DNA of 5,845 bases from Chlorobiota bacterium (GTDB lineage: Bacteria; Bacteroidota; Bacteroidia; Flavobacteriales; Flavobacteriaceae). Location: assembly GCA_013151975.1 (NCBI GenBank), contig JAADHG010000010.1:1-5845 (forward strand), given 5' to 3'. The notes beneath the pieces are model-generated. The model did not search any database, was not told where the DNA came from, and saw nothing but the letters and a program-made list of their open reading frames with translations. Numbering within the stretch: position 1 is the first letter of the stretch; the number at the start of each line of letters is the position of its first letter. Positions 1 to 5,062 of the stretch are shown piece after piece. The translations under genes were made by a program, and so were the position numbers.

Positions 1-23
1 TACTAAAAAATTTAAATATTGTA
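1..23. repeat. Left arm of a 23-nt exact inverted repeat (partner 343-365)
   Basis: The reverse complement of 1-23 equals 343-365 base for base; the match stops at 24/342. It may continue beyond position 1, which cannot be seen. The U32 reading frame loses family similarity inside this arm. This suggests that about 8 nt at the inner end (TACAATAT, reading on the minus strand) are shared microhomology and the rest is copied from 343-365. Confidence 0.85.
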
Positions 24-226
24 TTAAGGGTAAGGTATGTACGAACGTTTTTAGCTTTGCATCGTTTTGATATTTCGCCTAAATCATCTAAAGTAAAATT
101 AATAGAGGCTCTTGCCCGCATATTCAATTGCTCTACTCCAAAATATACTGAGTCTGCACCATTATCTAAGGCTGCTTGAAGAGATTCAAAATTTCCGGCT
201 GGAGCCATTAATTCTATAAGTTGCAT
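1..226 (-). CDS. U32 peptidase-family protein, N-terminal part (cut by window start)
   Basis: Reading leftwards from ATG at 226-224, 75 codons are open to the window edge. The protein begins MQLIELMAPAGNFESLQAAL and continues with GADSVYFG, LNMRARASINF and VRTYLTLNTI. This is the conserved N-terminus of the U32 family, whose members include collagenase-like proteases and the RlhA/TrhP tRNA and rRNA hydroxylation proteins. Family members are usually 400 residues or more, so most of the gene lies outside the window. The exact subfamily and substrate cannot be told from 75 residues. The last five residues (FKFFS) do not look like the usual continuation after NTI, which from memory of homologues is an IYDHD-like stretch. 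They coincide with an inverted repeat (1-23) and are probably not native. The gene has its own -7 box at 247-254 and a leader of about 15 nt. A terminator at 293-328 insulates it from the small gene upstream on the same strand. Confidence 0.9.
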   Translation of the reverse strand, partial: MQLIELMAPAGNFESLQAALDNGADSVYFGVEQLNMRARASINFTLDDLGEISKRCKAKNVRTYLTLNTIFKFFS

Positions 227-246
227 ATCTGCTGATTAAATTTTTG

Positions 247-254
247 CAAAGGTA
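247..254 (-). promoter_or_regulatory. Housekeeping -7 box for the U32 gene
   Basis: On the minus strand this reads TACCTTTG, a perfect TAnnTTTG box of the Bacteroidota primary sigma factor, about 20 nt before the ATG at 226. No TTG lies at the usual 17-23 nt upstream, so only the -7 element is supported. The trpS promoter in this window has the same TTACCTTTG core. Confidence 0.6.
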
Positions 255-292
255 ACGCTTTTCAATTATTCTTATCCTTCTGTTTTTTCAAT

Positions 293-328
293 AAAAAAAC
301 GCTTTAACAAAATCAAAGCGTTTTTTTT
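293..328 (-). terminator. Strong rho-independent terminator after the small minus-strand gene
   Basis: A 13-bp perfect stem (293-305 with 315-327) encloses a 9-nt loop (306-314). The core is ACGCTTT/AAAGCGT, flanked by seven A and eight T, so it would work in both directions. It sits between genes that diverge (U32 minus, recA plus), so neither of them needs it. It is correctly placed, 59 nt past the stop codon, to end the transcript that starts at the minus-strand promoter 505-534. It would also keep that transcript out of the U32 gene. Confidence 0.88.
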
Positions 329-342
329 AGACTAACTCGGTT

Positions 343-365
343 TACAATATTTAAATTTTTTAGTA
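343..365. repeat. Right arm of the 23-nt exact inverted repeat (partner 1-23)
   Basis: This arm lies in the untranslated 3' part of the small minus-strand transcript, between its stop codon and terminator. It is AT-rich, but 23 identical bases at this distance are unlikely by chance. This copy is probably the original and 1-23 the derived one, because only at 1-23 does it break a conserved protein. Confidence 0.85.
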
Positions 366-386
366 AATTAAATAACGTATGTTGAG

Positions 387-479
387 CTAGCCACCATCAG
401 CCTTGAAACTCCCATTAATACAAATAGAAATTATAAAGCCAAATTTGTGTGTTGTTAAAGTTCGTTTAAAAAATTTCAT
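387..479 (-). CDS. Putative 30-residue cationic/hydrophobic micropeptide (or a small RNA carrying it)
   Basis: ATG at 479-477 opens 30 codons ending in TAG at 389-387. The peptide has a basic start (MKFFKRTLTTHK), a short hydrophobic middle (FGFIISICI, with one Cys) and a small polar end (NGSFKADGG). I do not recognise a family. Support comes from context. The ATG lies about 20 nt past the expected start site of the promoter at 505-534, and a strong terminator lies 59 nt after the stop. The whole unit is a self-contained transcript of about 200 nt. No other gene fits between this promoter and terminator. The hydrophobic stretch of about nine residues is short for a full membrane span, so surface association is as likely as insertion. 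The transcript could instead act as a regulatory RNA with the ORF being incidental. If the promoter assignment is right, the gene is under the ECF sigma factor encoded at 2159-2701. Confidence 0.5.
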   Translation of the reverse strand: MKFFKRTLTTHKFGFIISICINGSFKADGG

Positions 480-504
480 AGCAAAACTTTCCCAGTTCTA
501 TACA

Positions 505-534
505 ATAGATGCAAAATGTTGAAAAAGGTTGCGT
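505..534 (-). promoter_or_regulatory. Putative ECF-sigma promoter of the small minus-strand gene
   Basis: On the minus strand the -35-like element ACGCAACC (534-527) is followed after 14 nt by the -10-like element GCATCTAT (512-505). The same two elements with the same 14-nt spacing occur on the plus strand at 1647-1676 before the sigma factor operon; 26 of 30 positions agree, including five T after ACGCAACC. An AAC-containing -35 and a short -10 are typical of ECF promoters and differ from the TAnnTTTG boxes of housekeeping genes. The expected start site is near 499. It lies back to back with the recA promoter. Confidence 0.65.
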
Positions 535-541
535 CATAAAA

Positions 542-572
542 TTGTATTGTGGTAAAAGATATATTATTTTAG
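542..572 (+). promoter_or_regulatory. Candidate recA promoter
   Basis: TTG at 542-544, 20 nt, then TATTTTAG at 565-572. The latter matches TAnnTTTG at five of six fixed positions. The start site would be about 20 nt before the recA ATG. I see no LexA-like palindrome nearby, so there is no visible sign of SOS control. Confidence 0.4.
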
Positions 573-598
573 CATACATAGAATCAAAAACAATAAAA

Positions 599-1603
599 AT
601 GAGTAGCGAAAAAGAAGCAAAACTAAAAGCATTAAAACTTACACTTGATAAATTAGATAAAGCATATGGTAAGGGTACGGTTATGAAAATGAGTGATGCT
701 GCCATAGAAAACATAGAGGCTATTTCTTCGGGATCTCTTGGATTAGATTTAGCATTGGGTGTTGGTGGTTATCCAAGAGGGAGAGTGACAGAAATATACG
801 GGCCAGAATCTTCAGGTAAAACAACACTAACGTTACATGCGATTGCAGAGGCACAAAAAGCTGGTGGTATCGCTGCATTTATAGATGCTGAACACGCATT
901 TGATCGTTTTTATGGAGAAAAATTAGGTATTGATATAGATAATTTAATTATTTCTCAACCGGATTATGGCGAGCAGGCGTTAGAAATAGCTGAAAATTTA
1001 ATACGCTCAGGAGCAATTGATATTATAGTTATTGATTCGGTCGCTGCTTTAACTCCTAAAAGTGAAATTGAAGGCGAAATGGGAGATTCTAAAATGGGGC
1101 TTCATGCGAGATTAATGTCACAAGCCTTACGAAAACTTACAGCTACAATTAGCAAAACGAATTGTACTATGATTTTTATAAACCAGTTACGTGAAAAAAT
1201 TGGAGTGATGTTTGGTAATCCAGAAACAACAACTGGTGGTAATGCGCTTAAATTTTATGCCTCAGTACGTTTAGATATTCGTCGTTCTACACAAATTAAG
1301 GATAGTAATGGTGTTGTTTTAGGAAATAAAACGCGTGTTAAGGTAGTTAAGAATAAGGTTGCCCCTCCTTTTAGGCTGGCTGAATTTGACATTATGTATG
1401 GTGAAGGCATCTCTAAGGTTGGTGAAATTTTAGACATTGCTGTAGAAAATGAAATCATAAAGAAAAGCGGCTCTTGGTTTAGCTACCAAGATACTAAGTT
1501 AGGGCAGGGAAGAGATGCTGTTAAAACTATGATAAAAGATAATCCAGAATTAATGGATGAGCTTGAAGAAAAAATTATGTCTATAATTAACAATAAAAAA
1601 TAA
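599..1603 (+). CDS. recA: RecA recombinase
   Basis: RecA is the DNA-dependent ATPase that forms filaments on single-stranded DNA, drives homologous strand exchange and, where LexA exists, its self-cleavage. The 334-residue protein shows Walker A GPESSGKTT at residues 68-76, Walker B IIVIDS at 142-147, the RLMSQALRKL helix at 171-180 and the DNA-binding loop-2 region GNPETTTGGNALKFYASVR at about 206-224. The C-terminus is short with a modest acidic stretch (ELMDELEEK), against 353 residues in E. coli. I chose ATG at 599: the protein then begins MSSEKEAKLKALKLTLDKLD, a normal RecA start. An upstream in-frame ATG at 509 would add 30 residues unlike any RecA and would run across both promoters. 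No clear terminator follows, so some read-through into the lipoprotein-sigma operon is possible. Confidence 0.98.
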   Translation: MSSEKEAKLKALKLTLDKLDKAYGKGTVMKMSDAAIENIEAISSGSLGLDLALGVGGYPRGRVTEIYGPESSGKTTLTLHAIAEAQKAGGIAAFIDAEHAFDRFYGEKLGIDIDNLIISQPDYGEQALEIAENLIRSGAIDIIVIDSVAALTPKSEIEGEMGDSKMGLHARLMSQALRKLTATISKTNCTMIFINQLREKIGVMFGNPETTTGGNALKFYASVRLDIRRSTQIKDSNGVVLGNKTRVKVVKNKVAPPFRLAEFDIMYGEGISKVGEILDIAVENEIIKKSGSWFSYQDTKLGQGRDAVKTMIKDNPELMDELEEKIMSIINNKK

Positions 1604-1646
1604 CCATTCTAAACTAACTAGCAAAAACAGGTTTTAAATATTATTT

Positions 1647-1676
1647 ACGCAACCTTTTTATACTTTTCGCATCTAT
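1647..1676 (+). promoter_or_regulatory. Putative ECF-sigma promoter of the lipoprotein-sigma-anti-sigma operon
   Basis: ACGCAACC (1647-1654), a 14-nt spacer, then GCATCTAT (1669-1676). It is identical in elements and spacing to the minus-strand site at 505-534. The expected start site near 1682 leaves a leader of about 30 nt to the ATG at 1712. Since the operon encodes an ECF sigma factor, autoregulation is the likeliest reading; that step is inference. Confidence 0.65.
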
Positions 1677-1711
1677 CTAATAACATTGTTTATATCTAAA
1701 CATTAATTAAA

Positions 1712-2137
1712 ATGAAAAAAGTATTGCTTTTAGGTATTATAATCACTTCTGTTTTGTCTTGTAGTATTAATGATTCAACAGGTGAAGGTTTCTATTTTGA
1801 AATCCTTCCTATTGAAAGCGTGACAATCCCTAATGAAATGACCTTTGGTGAAGTTTATACCATTAATTACACCTATTTTAAACCCTCAACTTGCTATTTT
1901 TTTCATGATTTATATTATGTAGCAGAAAGTAATAAAAGAACCGTAGCCGTTATCAATAAGGTATTGGAAGGGAGTGAAAGCATCATCTGTGAACCTCTTA
2001 TCGATGAACTAGTAGAGGGTTCGTTCGAATTTGTTGTAACCCAAAGCGGCGGTACTTATGTTTTTAAATTTTGGCAAGGAGAAGATGAAAATGGAGATGA
2101 TATTTATTTGGTTCATGAAGTAACAATAGTGCTGTAA
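1712..2137 (+). CDS. Small predicted lipoprotein, first gene of the ECF sigma operon
   Basis: The 141-residue protein starts MKKVLLLGIIITSVLSC, a signal peptide with a lipobox (VLSC) placing the lipidated Cys at residue 17. The mature part is about 125 residues, acidic, rich in beta-prone stretches, and has two further Cys (61 and 93) that could form a disulfide in the periplasm. The residues after the lipidated Cys (SINDSTGEG) are not a strong surface-export signal, so it is more likely on the periplasmic side of a membrane. I do not recognise a family. It lies directly behind the ECF-type promoter and only 21 nt before the sigma factor gene, with no terminator between them. This makes it a candidate accessory sensor or ligand for the anti-sigma protein. 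It could instead be an unrelated effector carried by the same transcript. Confidence 0.82.
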   Translation: MKKVLLLGIIITSVLSCSINDSTGEGFYFEILPIESVTIPNEMTFGEVYTINYTYFKPSTCYFFHDLYYVAESNKRTVAVINKVLEGSESIICEPLIDELVEGSFEFVVTQSGGTYVFKFWQGEDENGDDIYLVHEVTIVL

Positions 2138-2158
2138 TTTTAATTTAACTTTAGGTAA

Positions 2159-2701
2159 TTGAGTTTAGATCAACTCATACAAAAATGTAAAAAAAATGAT
2201 ACTAAAGCACAAAGCGACCTATATAAGCTCTTTTCGAGCAAATTATTTGCCCTTAGCTTAAAGTATTCAAGAAATTATGCAGAAGCTGAAGATAATCTGC
2301 AAGATGCTTTTGTGATTATTTTTAAAAAAATATCACAATATGAAAATAAAGGATCATTTGAAGGTTGGTTAAAACGGATAGTTGTTAATACAGCTTTACA
2401 ACGCTATAGAAGCAAAGGCGTTTTTGACATAGTGAATGAAGAGCATATTGAAGATGTCTCTATAGAAGTAGAAAATGACACTATTGATATTGATTTTTTG
2501 CTTAATTCTATACAAGAGTTACCTGACAGATATAGGTTGGTTTTCAACCTTTATGTATTAGATGGTTATTCGCATAAAGAAATAGGAGAAATGCTTGGCA
2601 TTGCAACGGGAACAACAAAATCAAATCTTGCAAGAGCAAGAGTGATATTAAAGAGTAAAGTTGAAAATTATAAAGCGAACCTAAACTCGCAATCATTATA
2701 A
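2159..2701 (+). CDS. ECF-family RNA polymerase sigma factor (TTG start)
   Basis: The 180-residue protein has only the two ECF domains. Sigma-2 spans about residues 20-88, with AEDNLQDAFVIIFKKISQY at 43-61 and GSFEGWLKRIVVNTALQRYR at 65-84. Sigma-4 spans about 112-168, with LPDRYRLVFNLYVLDGYSHK and the helix-turn-helix EIGEMLGIATGTTKSNLARA. It directs core polymerase to a special set of promoters. The start must be TTG at 2159: an in-frame TAA lies immediately before it, and the next Met is within sigma-4. The protein from TTG has a normal full-length ECF N-terminus (SLDQLIQKCKKNDTKAQSDL). Its stop codon overlaps the next start by one base (TAATG), suggesting translational coupling with the anti-sigma protein. 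By partner architecture it resembles the ECF21/Das sigma factors of Bacteroides; the group assignment is inference. Likely targets in this window are the promoters at 1647-1676 and 505-534. Confidence 0.95.
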   Translation: MSLDQLIQKCKKNDTKAQSDLYKLFSSKLFALSLKYSRNYAEAEDNLQDAFVIIFKKISQYENKGSFEGWLKRIVVNTALQRYRSKGVFDIVNEEHIEDVSIEVENDTIDIDFLLNSIQELPDRYRLVFNLYVLDGYSHKEIGEMLGIATGTTKSNLARARVILKSKVENYKANLNSQSL

Positions 2702-4152
2702 TGAGTGATAAAAAACATATAGACAGATTGTTTCAGGAGAAGCTCAAAGGTTTTGAGGCTACTCCAAATCATTCTGTATGGGAGAATATTGCTGCAGAAT
2801 TACATTCTAAGCAAAAGCAAAGAAAGGTTATTCCTCTGTGGTGGAAAATTGCCGGCATAGCTGCTACTTTGCTTCTTTTATTTACTATTGGAAATACTTT
2901 ATTAAATAATTCAAGCGTTATTCTAGAAGAAACTATTGTCAATACAAATTCTGATACTAAAAATCCTATACCTAAGAACTCAAATAAAAGCCAAACCACT
3001 AATTTAAATACAATTAATACAGATACCTCTAAAAATATTGTTAGTGAAGATTTAGTCAAAAACAATAATTCTAAAATATCAAATTCTTTGCTTAAAAATT
3101 ACAAGAATAATCAAAAAAATATAATGTCTAAAATGCCACTTGTCAAGTCTAAAAATGATAATAGTATTTTTGCTCAACAAACAACTATTCCTATCAATTT
3201 GCAAAAACAATCTGAATCTAAAAAATTTGCTGTTAATACCCAACTCATTAATTCTAAATTAAACAAAATAGTTGCCTCCAAAAATGATAATGCTACAAGT
3301 AGTAACCCTCAAAAAGAAGCAATAACAAATACATTAAATACAGAAACGGAGGAAAATAAAAATTTGTCTATAACTGAAGTGCTTGCTACGGTAAAAACTA
3401 ACAATGATGAAAATAAAGATTCCAAAGAAAGAAGTAACAAATGGAGTGTTACATCAAATATTGCGCCAGTATATTTTAACACTTTAGGTACAGGATCGTC
3501 AATTCATGAACAATTTAAGAACAACCCAAAAACAGGTGATGTTAATATGAGTTATGGTATTTCTGCTAGTTATGCCATTAATAATCGGCTAAGTGTTCGT
3601 GCTGGAATAAATAAAGTAAGTCTAGGGTATAACACAAATGATGTTGTAATGTATAACAATATACAAACAACGACTTCAAATAATCTTATAATACAGAATA
3701 TAGCATTTAATGAAAGGGGTAAATCTCTCTCTCTTTTAAGTGTTGATGGATTTAATTTCACTCGAACCCCTAGTATTCTTTCAAACCAATTAAATGCTTC
3801 TATTAATCAAAGATTAGGGTTTTTAGAAATTCCAATAGAATTACAATATAATTTATCAAATAGTAAACTTGGAGTGAGTATTATTGGTGGAGTAAGTACT
3901 TTATTTTTAAACGAAAATGAGATTTATTCTGAACAAGACGGACAAAGTACTTTATTAGGAAAGGCAACAAATATTAATAATACAAGTTTTACTGCAAATT
4001 TTGGATTAGGATTCGACTTTAAAATATCAAAGGTGTTTAACTTTAACCTTGAACCTATGTTTAAATATCAAATTAATACATTCAATAACACTTCAGGCAA
4101 TTTTAAACCTTACTTTATTGGTGTTTATTCAGGACTTAAGTTTAAATTTTAG
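2701..4152 (+). CDS. Two-membrane-spanning anti-sigma protein (Dma-like): anti-sigma N-terminus, TM helix, linker, OM beta-barrel
   Basis: The 483-residue protein has four parts. Residues 1-42 are a soluble segment, DRLFQEKLKGFEATPNHSVW then ENIAAEL, of the kind found in Bacteroidota anti-sigma proteins. Residues about 44-68 form one transmembrane helix (WWKIAGIAATLLLLFTIG). Residues about 69-246 are a low-complexity linker rich in Asn, Ser, Thr and Lys. Residues about 247-483 look like an outer-membrane beta-barrel: alternating strands such as NKWSVTSNIAPVYF, SYGISASYAINNRLSVRAGI and GFLEIPIELQYNL, ending in a terminal Phe. There is no N-terminal signal peptide, consistent with a cytoplasmic N-terminus. 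This matches the dual membrane-spanning anti-sigma (Dma) organisation described in Bacteroides thetaiotaomicron, where it controls vesicle formation through its sigma factor. The start overlaps the sigma stop by one base. The likely role is to hold the sigma factor at the inner membrane and release it on an outer-membrane signal. Confidence 0.88.
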   Translation: MSDKKHIDRLFQEKLKGFEATPNHSVWENIAAELHSKQKQRKVIPLWWKIAGIAATLLLLFTIGNTLLNNSSVILEETIVNTNSDTKNPIPKNSNKSQTTNLNTINTDTSKNIVSEDLVKNNNSKISNSLLKNYKNNQKNIMSKMPLVKSKNDNSIFAQQTTIPINLQKQSESKKFAVNTQLINSKLNKIVASKNDNATSSNPQKEAITNTLNTETEENKNLSITEVLATVKTNNDENKDSKERSNKWSVTSNIAPVYFNTLGTGSSIHEQFKNNPKTGDVNMSYGISASYAINNRLSVRAGINKVSLGYNTNDVVMYNNIQTTTSNNLIIQNIAFNERGKSLSLLSVDGFNFTRTPSILSNQLNASINQRLGFLEIPIELQYNLSNSKLGVSIIGGVSTLFLNENEIYSEQDGQSTLLGKATNINNTSFTANFGLGFDFKISKVFNFNLEPMFKYQINTFNNTSGNFKPYFIGVYSGLKFKF

Positions 4153-4209
4153 ATTTTTTAGTTGGTTAGATTGGTTATTGTTCTTCTGCTTAGAAGATAC
4201 AGTAATAAC

Positions 4210-4243
4210 AAAAAAGCTGTTCTGTGCCTAGAACAGCTTTTTT
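4210..4243. terminator. Bidirectional rho-independent terminator between convergent genes
   Basis: A 13-bp perfect stem (4210-4222 with 4231-4243), extendable by one T-A pair, has an 8-nt loop. The core is GCTGTTC/GAACAGC, flanked by A and T runs on both sides. It ends the sigma/anti-sigma operon from the left and the acyltransferase gene from the right. The 57 bases between the anti-sigma stop and this stem show nothing further. Confidence 0.92.
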
Positions 4244-4248
4244 ACTTT

Positions 4249-4983
4249 TTATGAATACTTCTTTAAAGTCCTCAAAATAATTTCTCTAGCTTGATTGTTT
4301 AAGCTTTTTGTAGCCTCAATTGTTAATCCTTTAGTTTCAATAAACTTATGCTGAATCACGCGCATAACACCTGGTCCACCACTAAAAAGAATATATGAAA
4401 ATCGTTTTTTATTGTCTACAAAAGTTAATGGTACAATTGGTATTTGATGATTAATTGCCATTCTAAAAGCTCCATCTTTAAACTTATCTAACACAATATC
4501 ATCATCAGGAACTCCTCCTTCTGGGAAAATACAAATACTCATTCCTTGTTTTAAGCGTCTTTGTGCTCTTAAAAAAACAGCGTGTCTGCTTTTAACGCTA
4601 CTTCTATCTACTAAAATACTAGTTCGCTTATAGAAAAATCCGAATAATGGAATTTTTGCCAGCTCTTTTTTACCGACAAATACAAAAGGTTTTTTTACAG
4701 CTACTAGCATTAACATGATATCTGCCATAGAGGTATGATTAGCTATAAACATGTAGCTTTTATCCTTTTCTAGGCCTTGCTCTTTAGTAATTTTCCACTT
4801 AAAACCCATCCCTATTAAAATAAATTTTGACCAAATACGTGCTATCCTAAAAAAGAAAGGATACCATTCTTCTTTTAATATGGAAATTATTAAAATGGGG
4901 AATAGAATAATAATTGGCAATGCAACTAGTACATAAAACCAAATACGGTATAAAATCCAGAAAGGATATTTTAAAAACTTCAT
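4249..4983 (-). CDS. plsC: 1-acyl-sn-glycerol-3-phosphate acyltransferase (PlsC family)
   Basis: The 244-residue membrane protein belongs to the family that transfers an acyl group to lysophosphatidate to make phosphatidate. Counting from the ATG, hydrophobic segments lie at about 9-37. The catalytic NHTSMAD block (HX4D) is at 82-88, the second block FFYKRTSILVDRS at 116-128, the FPEGG block at 153-157 and the IPIVPLTF block at 181-188. All key residues are present. I chose ATG at 4983: an in-frame TTG three codons earlier (4992) lies inside the putative -7 box. Other PlsC-like proteins act on different lysolipids, for example in ornithine-lipid synthesis, so the acceptor is not proven. It is convergent with the sigma operon, shares its terminator, and is divergent from trpS. 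Confidence 0.92.
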   Translation of the reverse strand: MKFLKYPFWILYRIWFYVLVALPIIILFPILIISILKEEWYPFFFRIARIWSKFILIGMGFKWKITKEQGLEKDKSYMFIANHTSMADIMLMLVAVKKPFVFVGKKELAKIPLFGFFYKRTSILVDRSSVKSRHAVFLRAQRRLKQGMSICIFPEGGVPDDDIVLDKFKDGAFRMAINHQIPIVPLTFVDNKKRFSYILFSGGPGVMRVIQHKFIETKGLTIEATKSLNNQAREIILRTLKKYS

Positions 4984-4989
4984 TGTTGT

Positions 4990-4997
4990 CAAAACTA
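4990..4997 (-). promoter_or_regulatory. Candidate -7 box for the acyltransferase gene
   Basis: On the minus strand this reads TAGTTTTG, a perfect TAnnTTTG. A TTG upstream (5024-5022) is 24 nt away, slightly long. The expected start site is only a base or two before the ATG at 4983, so the mRNA would be nearly leaderless. This is uncertain because the box is so close to the gene. Confidence 0.4.
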
Positions 4998-5007
4998 AAT
5001 AAATAAA

Positions 5008-5038
5008 TTGAGCTATTCTATCAAAAAAATTACCTTTG
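5008..5038 (+). promoter_or_regulatory. trpS promoter (TTG-N20-TAnnTTTG)
   Basis: TTG at 5008-5010, 20 nt, then TACCTTTG at 5031-5038. This matches the Bacteroidota housekeeping promoter in both elements and spacing. The leader to the trpS ATG would be about 20 nt. The region overlaps the candidate promoter of the divergent acyltransferase gene. Confidence 0.7.
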
Positions 5039-5062
5039 TGTTACGTTTAACCTAAAATAAGC

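Noticed and set aside
24..342. Phase-variable invertible promoter flanked by the 23-nt repeats
   Set aside because: No recombinase gene is nearby, one arm lies at the window edge and disrupts a conserved protein. A fold-back artefact explains it better, though inversion is not excluded.
368..433. Alternative minus-strand frame ending MGVSRLMVASSTYVI before the terminator
   Set aside because: Only about 20 codons are open, and its ATG is far from the promoter. The frame starting at 479 is better placed and longer.
509..598. N-terminal extension of RecA by 30 residues from an upstream ATG
   Set aside because: The extra residues (MQNVEKGCVIKLYC...) match nothing expected in RecA, and the segment holds both divergent promoters. 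ATG at 599 gives the usual N-terminus.
466..714. 82-residue minus-strand reading frame over the recA start
   Set aside because: It overlaps the recA coding start and promoters, and has no family signature; a shadow of the real gene. The short ORF at 387-479 is in a different frame and has its own signals.
1403..1420. GCATCT inside recA as a -10 element
   Set aside because: No ACGCAACC element lies 14 nt upstream; chance occurrence.
1628..1639. Small inverted repeat AAAAC/GTTTT as a recA terminator
   Set aside because: Five A/T-rich pairs around a 2-nt loop, with no T run; too weak to call.
4049..4231. 60-residue plus-strand reading frame over the end of the anti-sigma gene
   Set aside because: It overlaps the barrel domain in another frame and runs into the terminator stem; no signals of its own.
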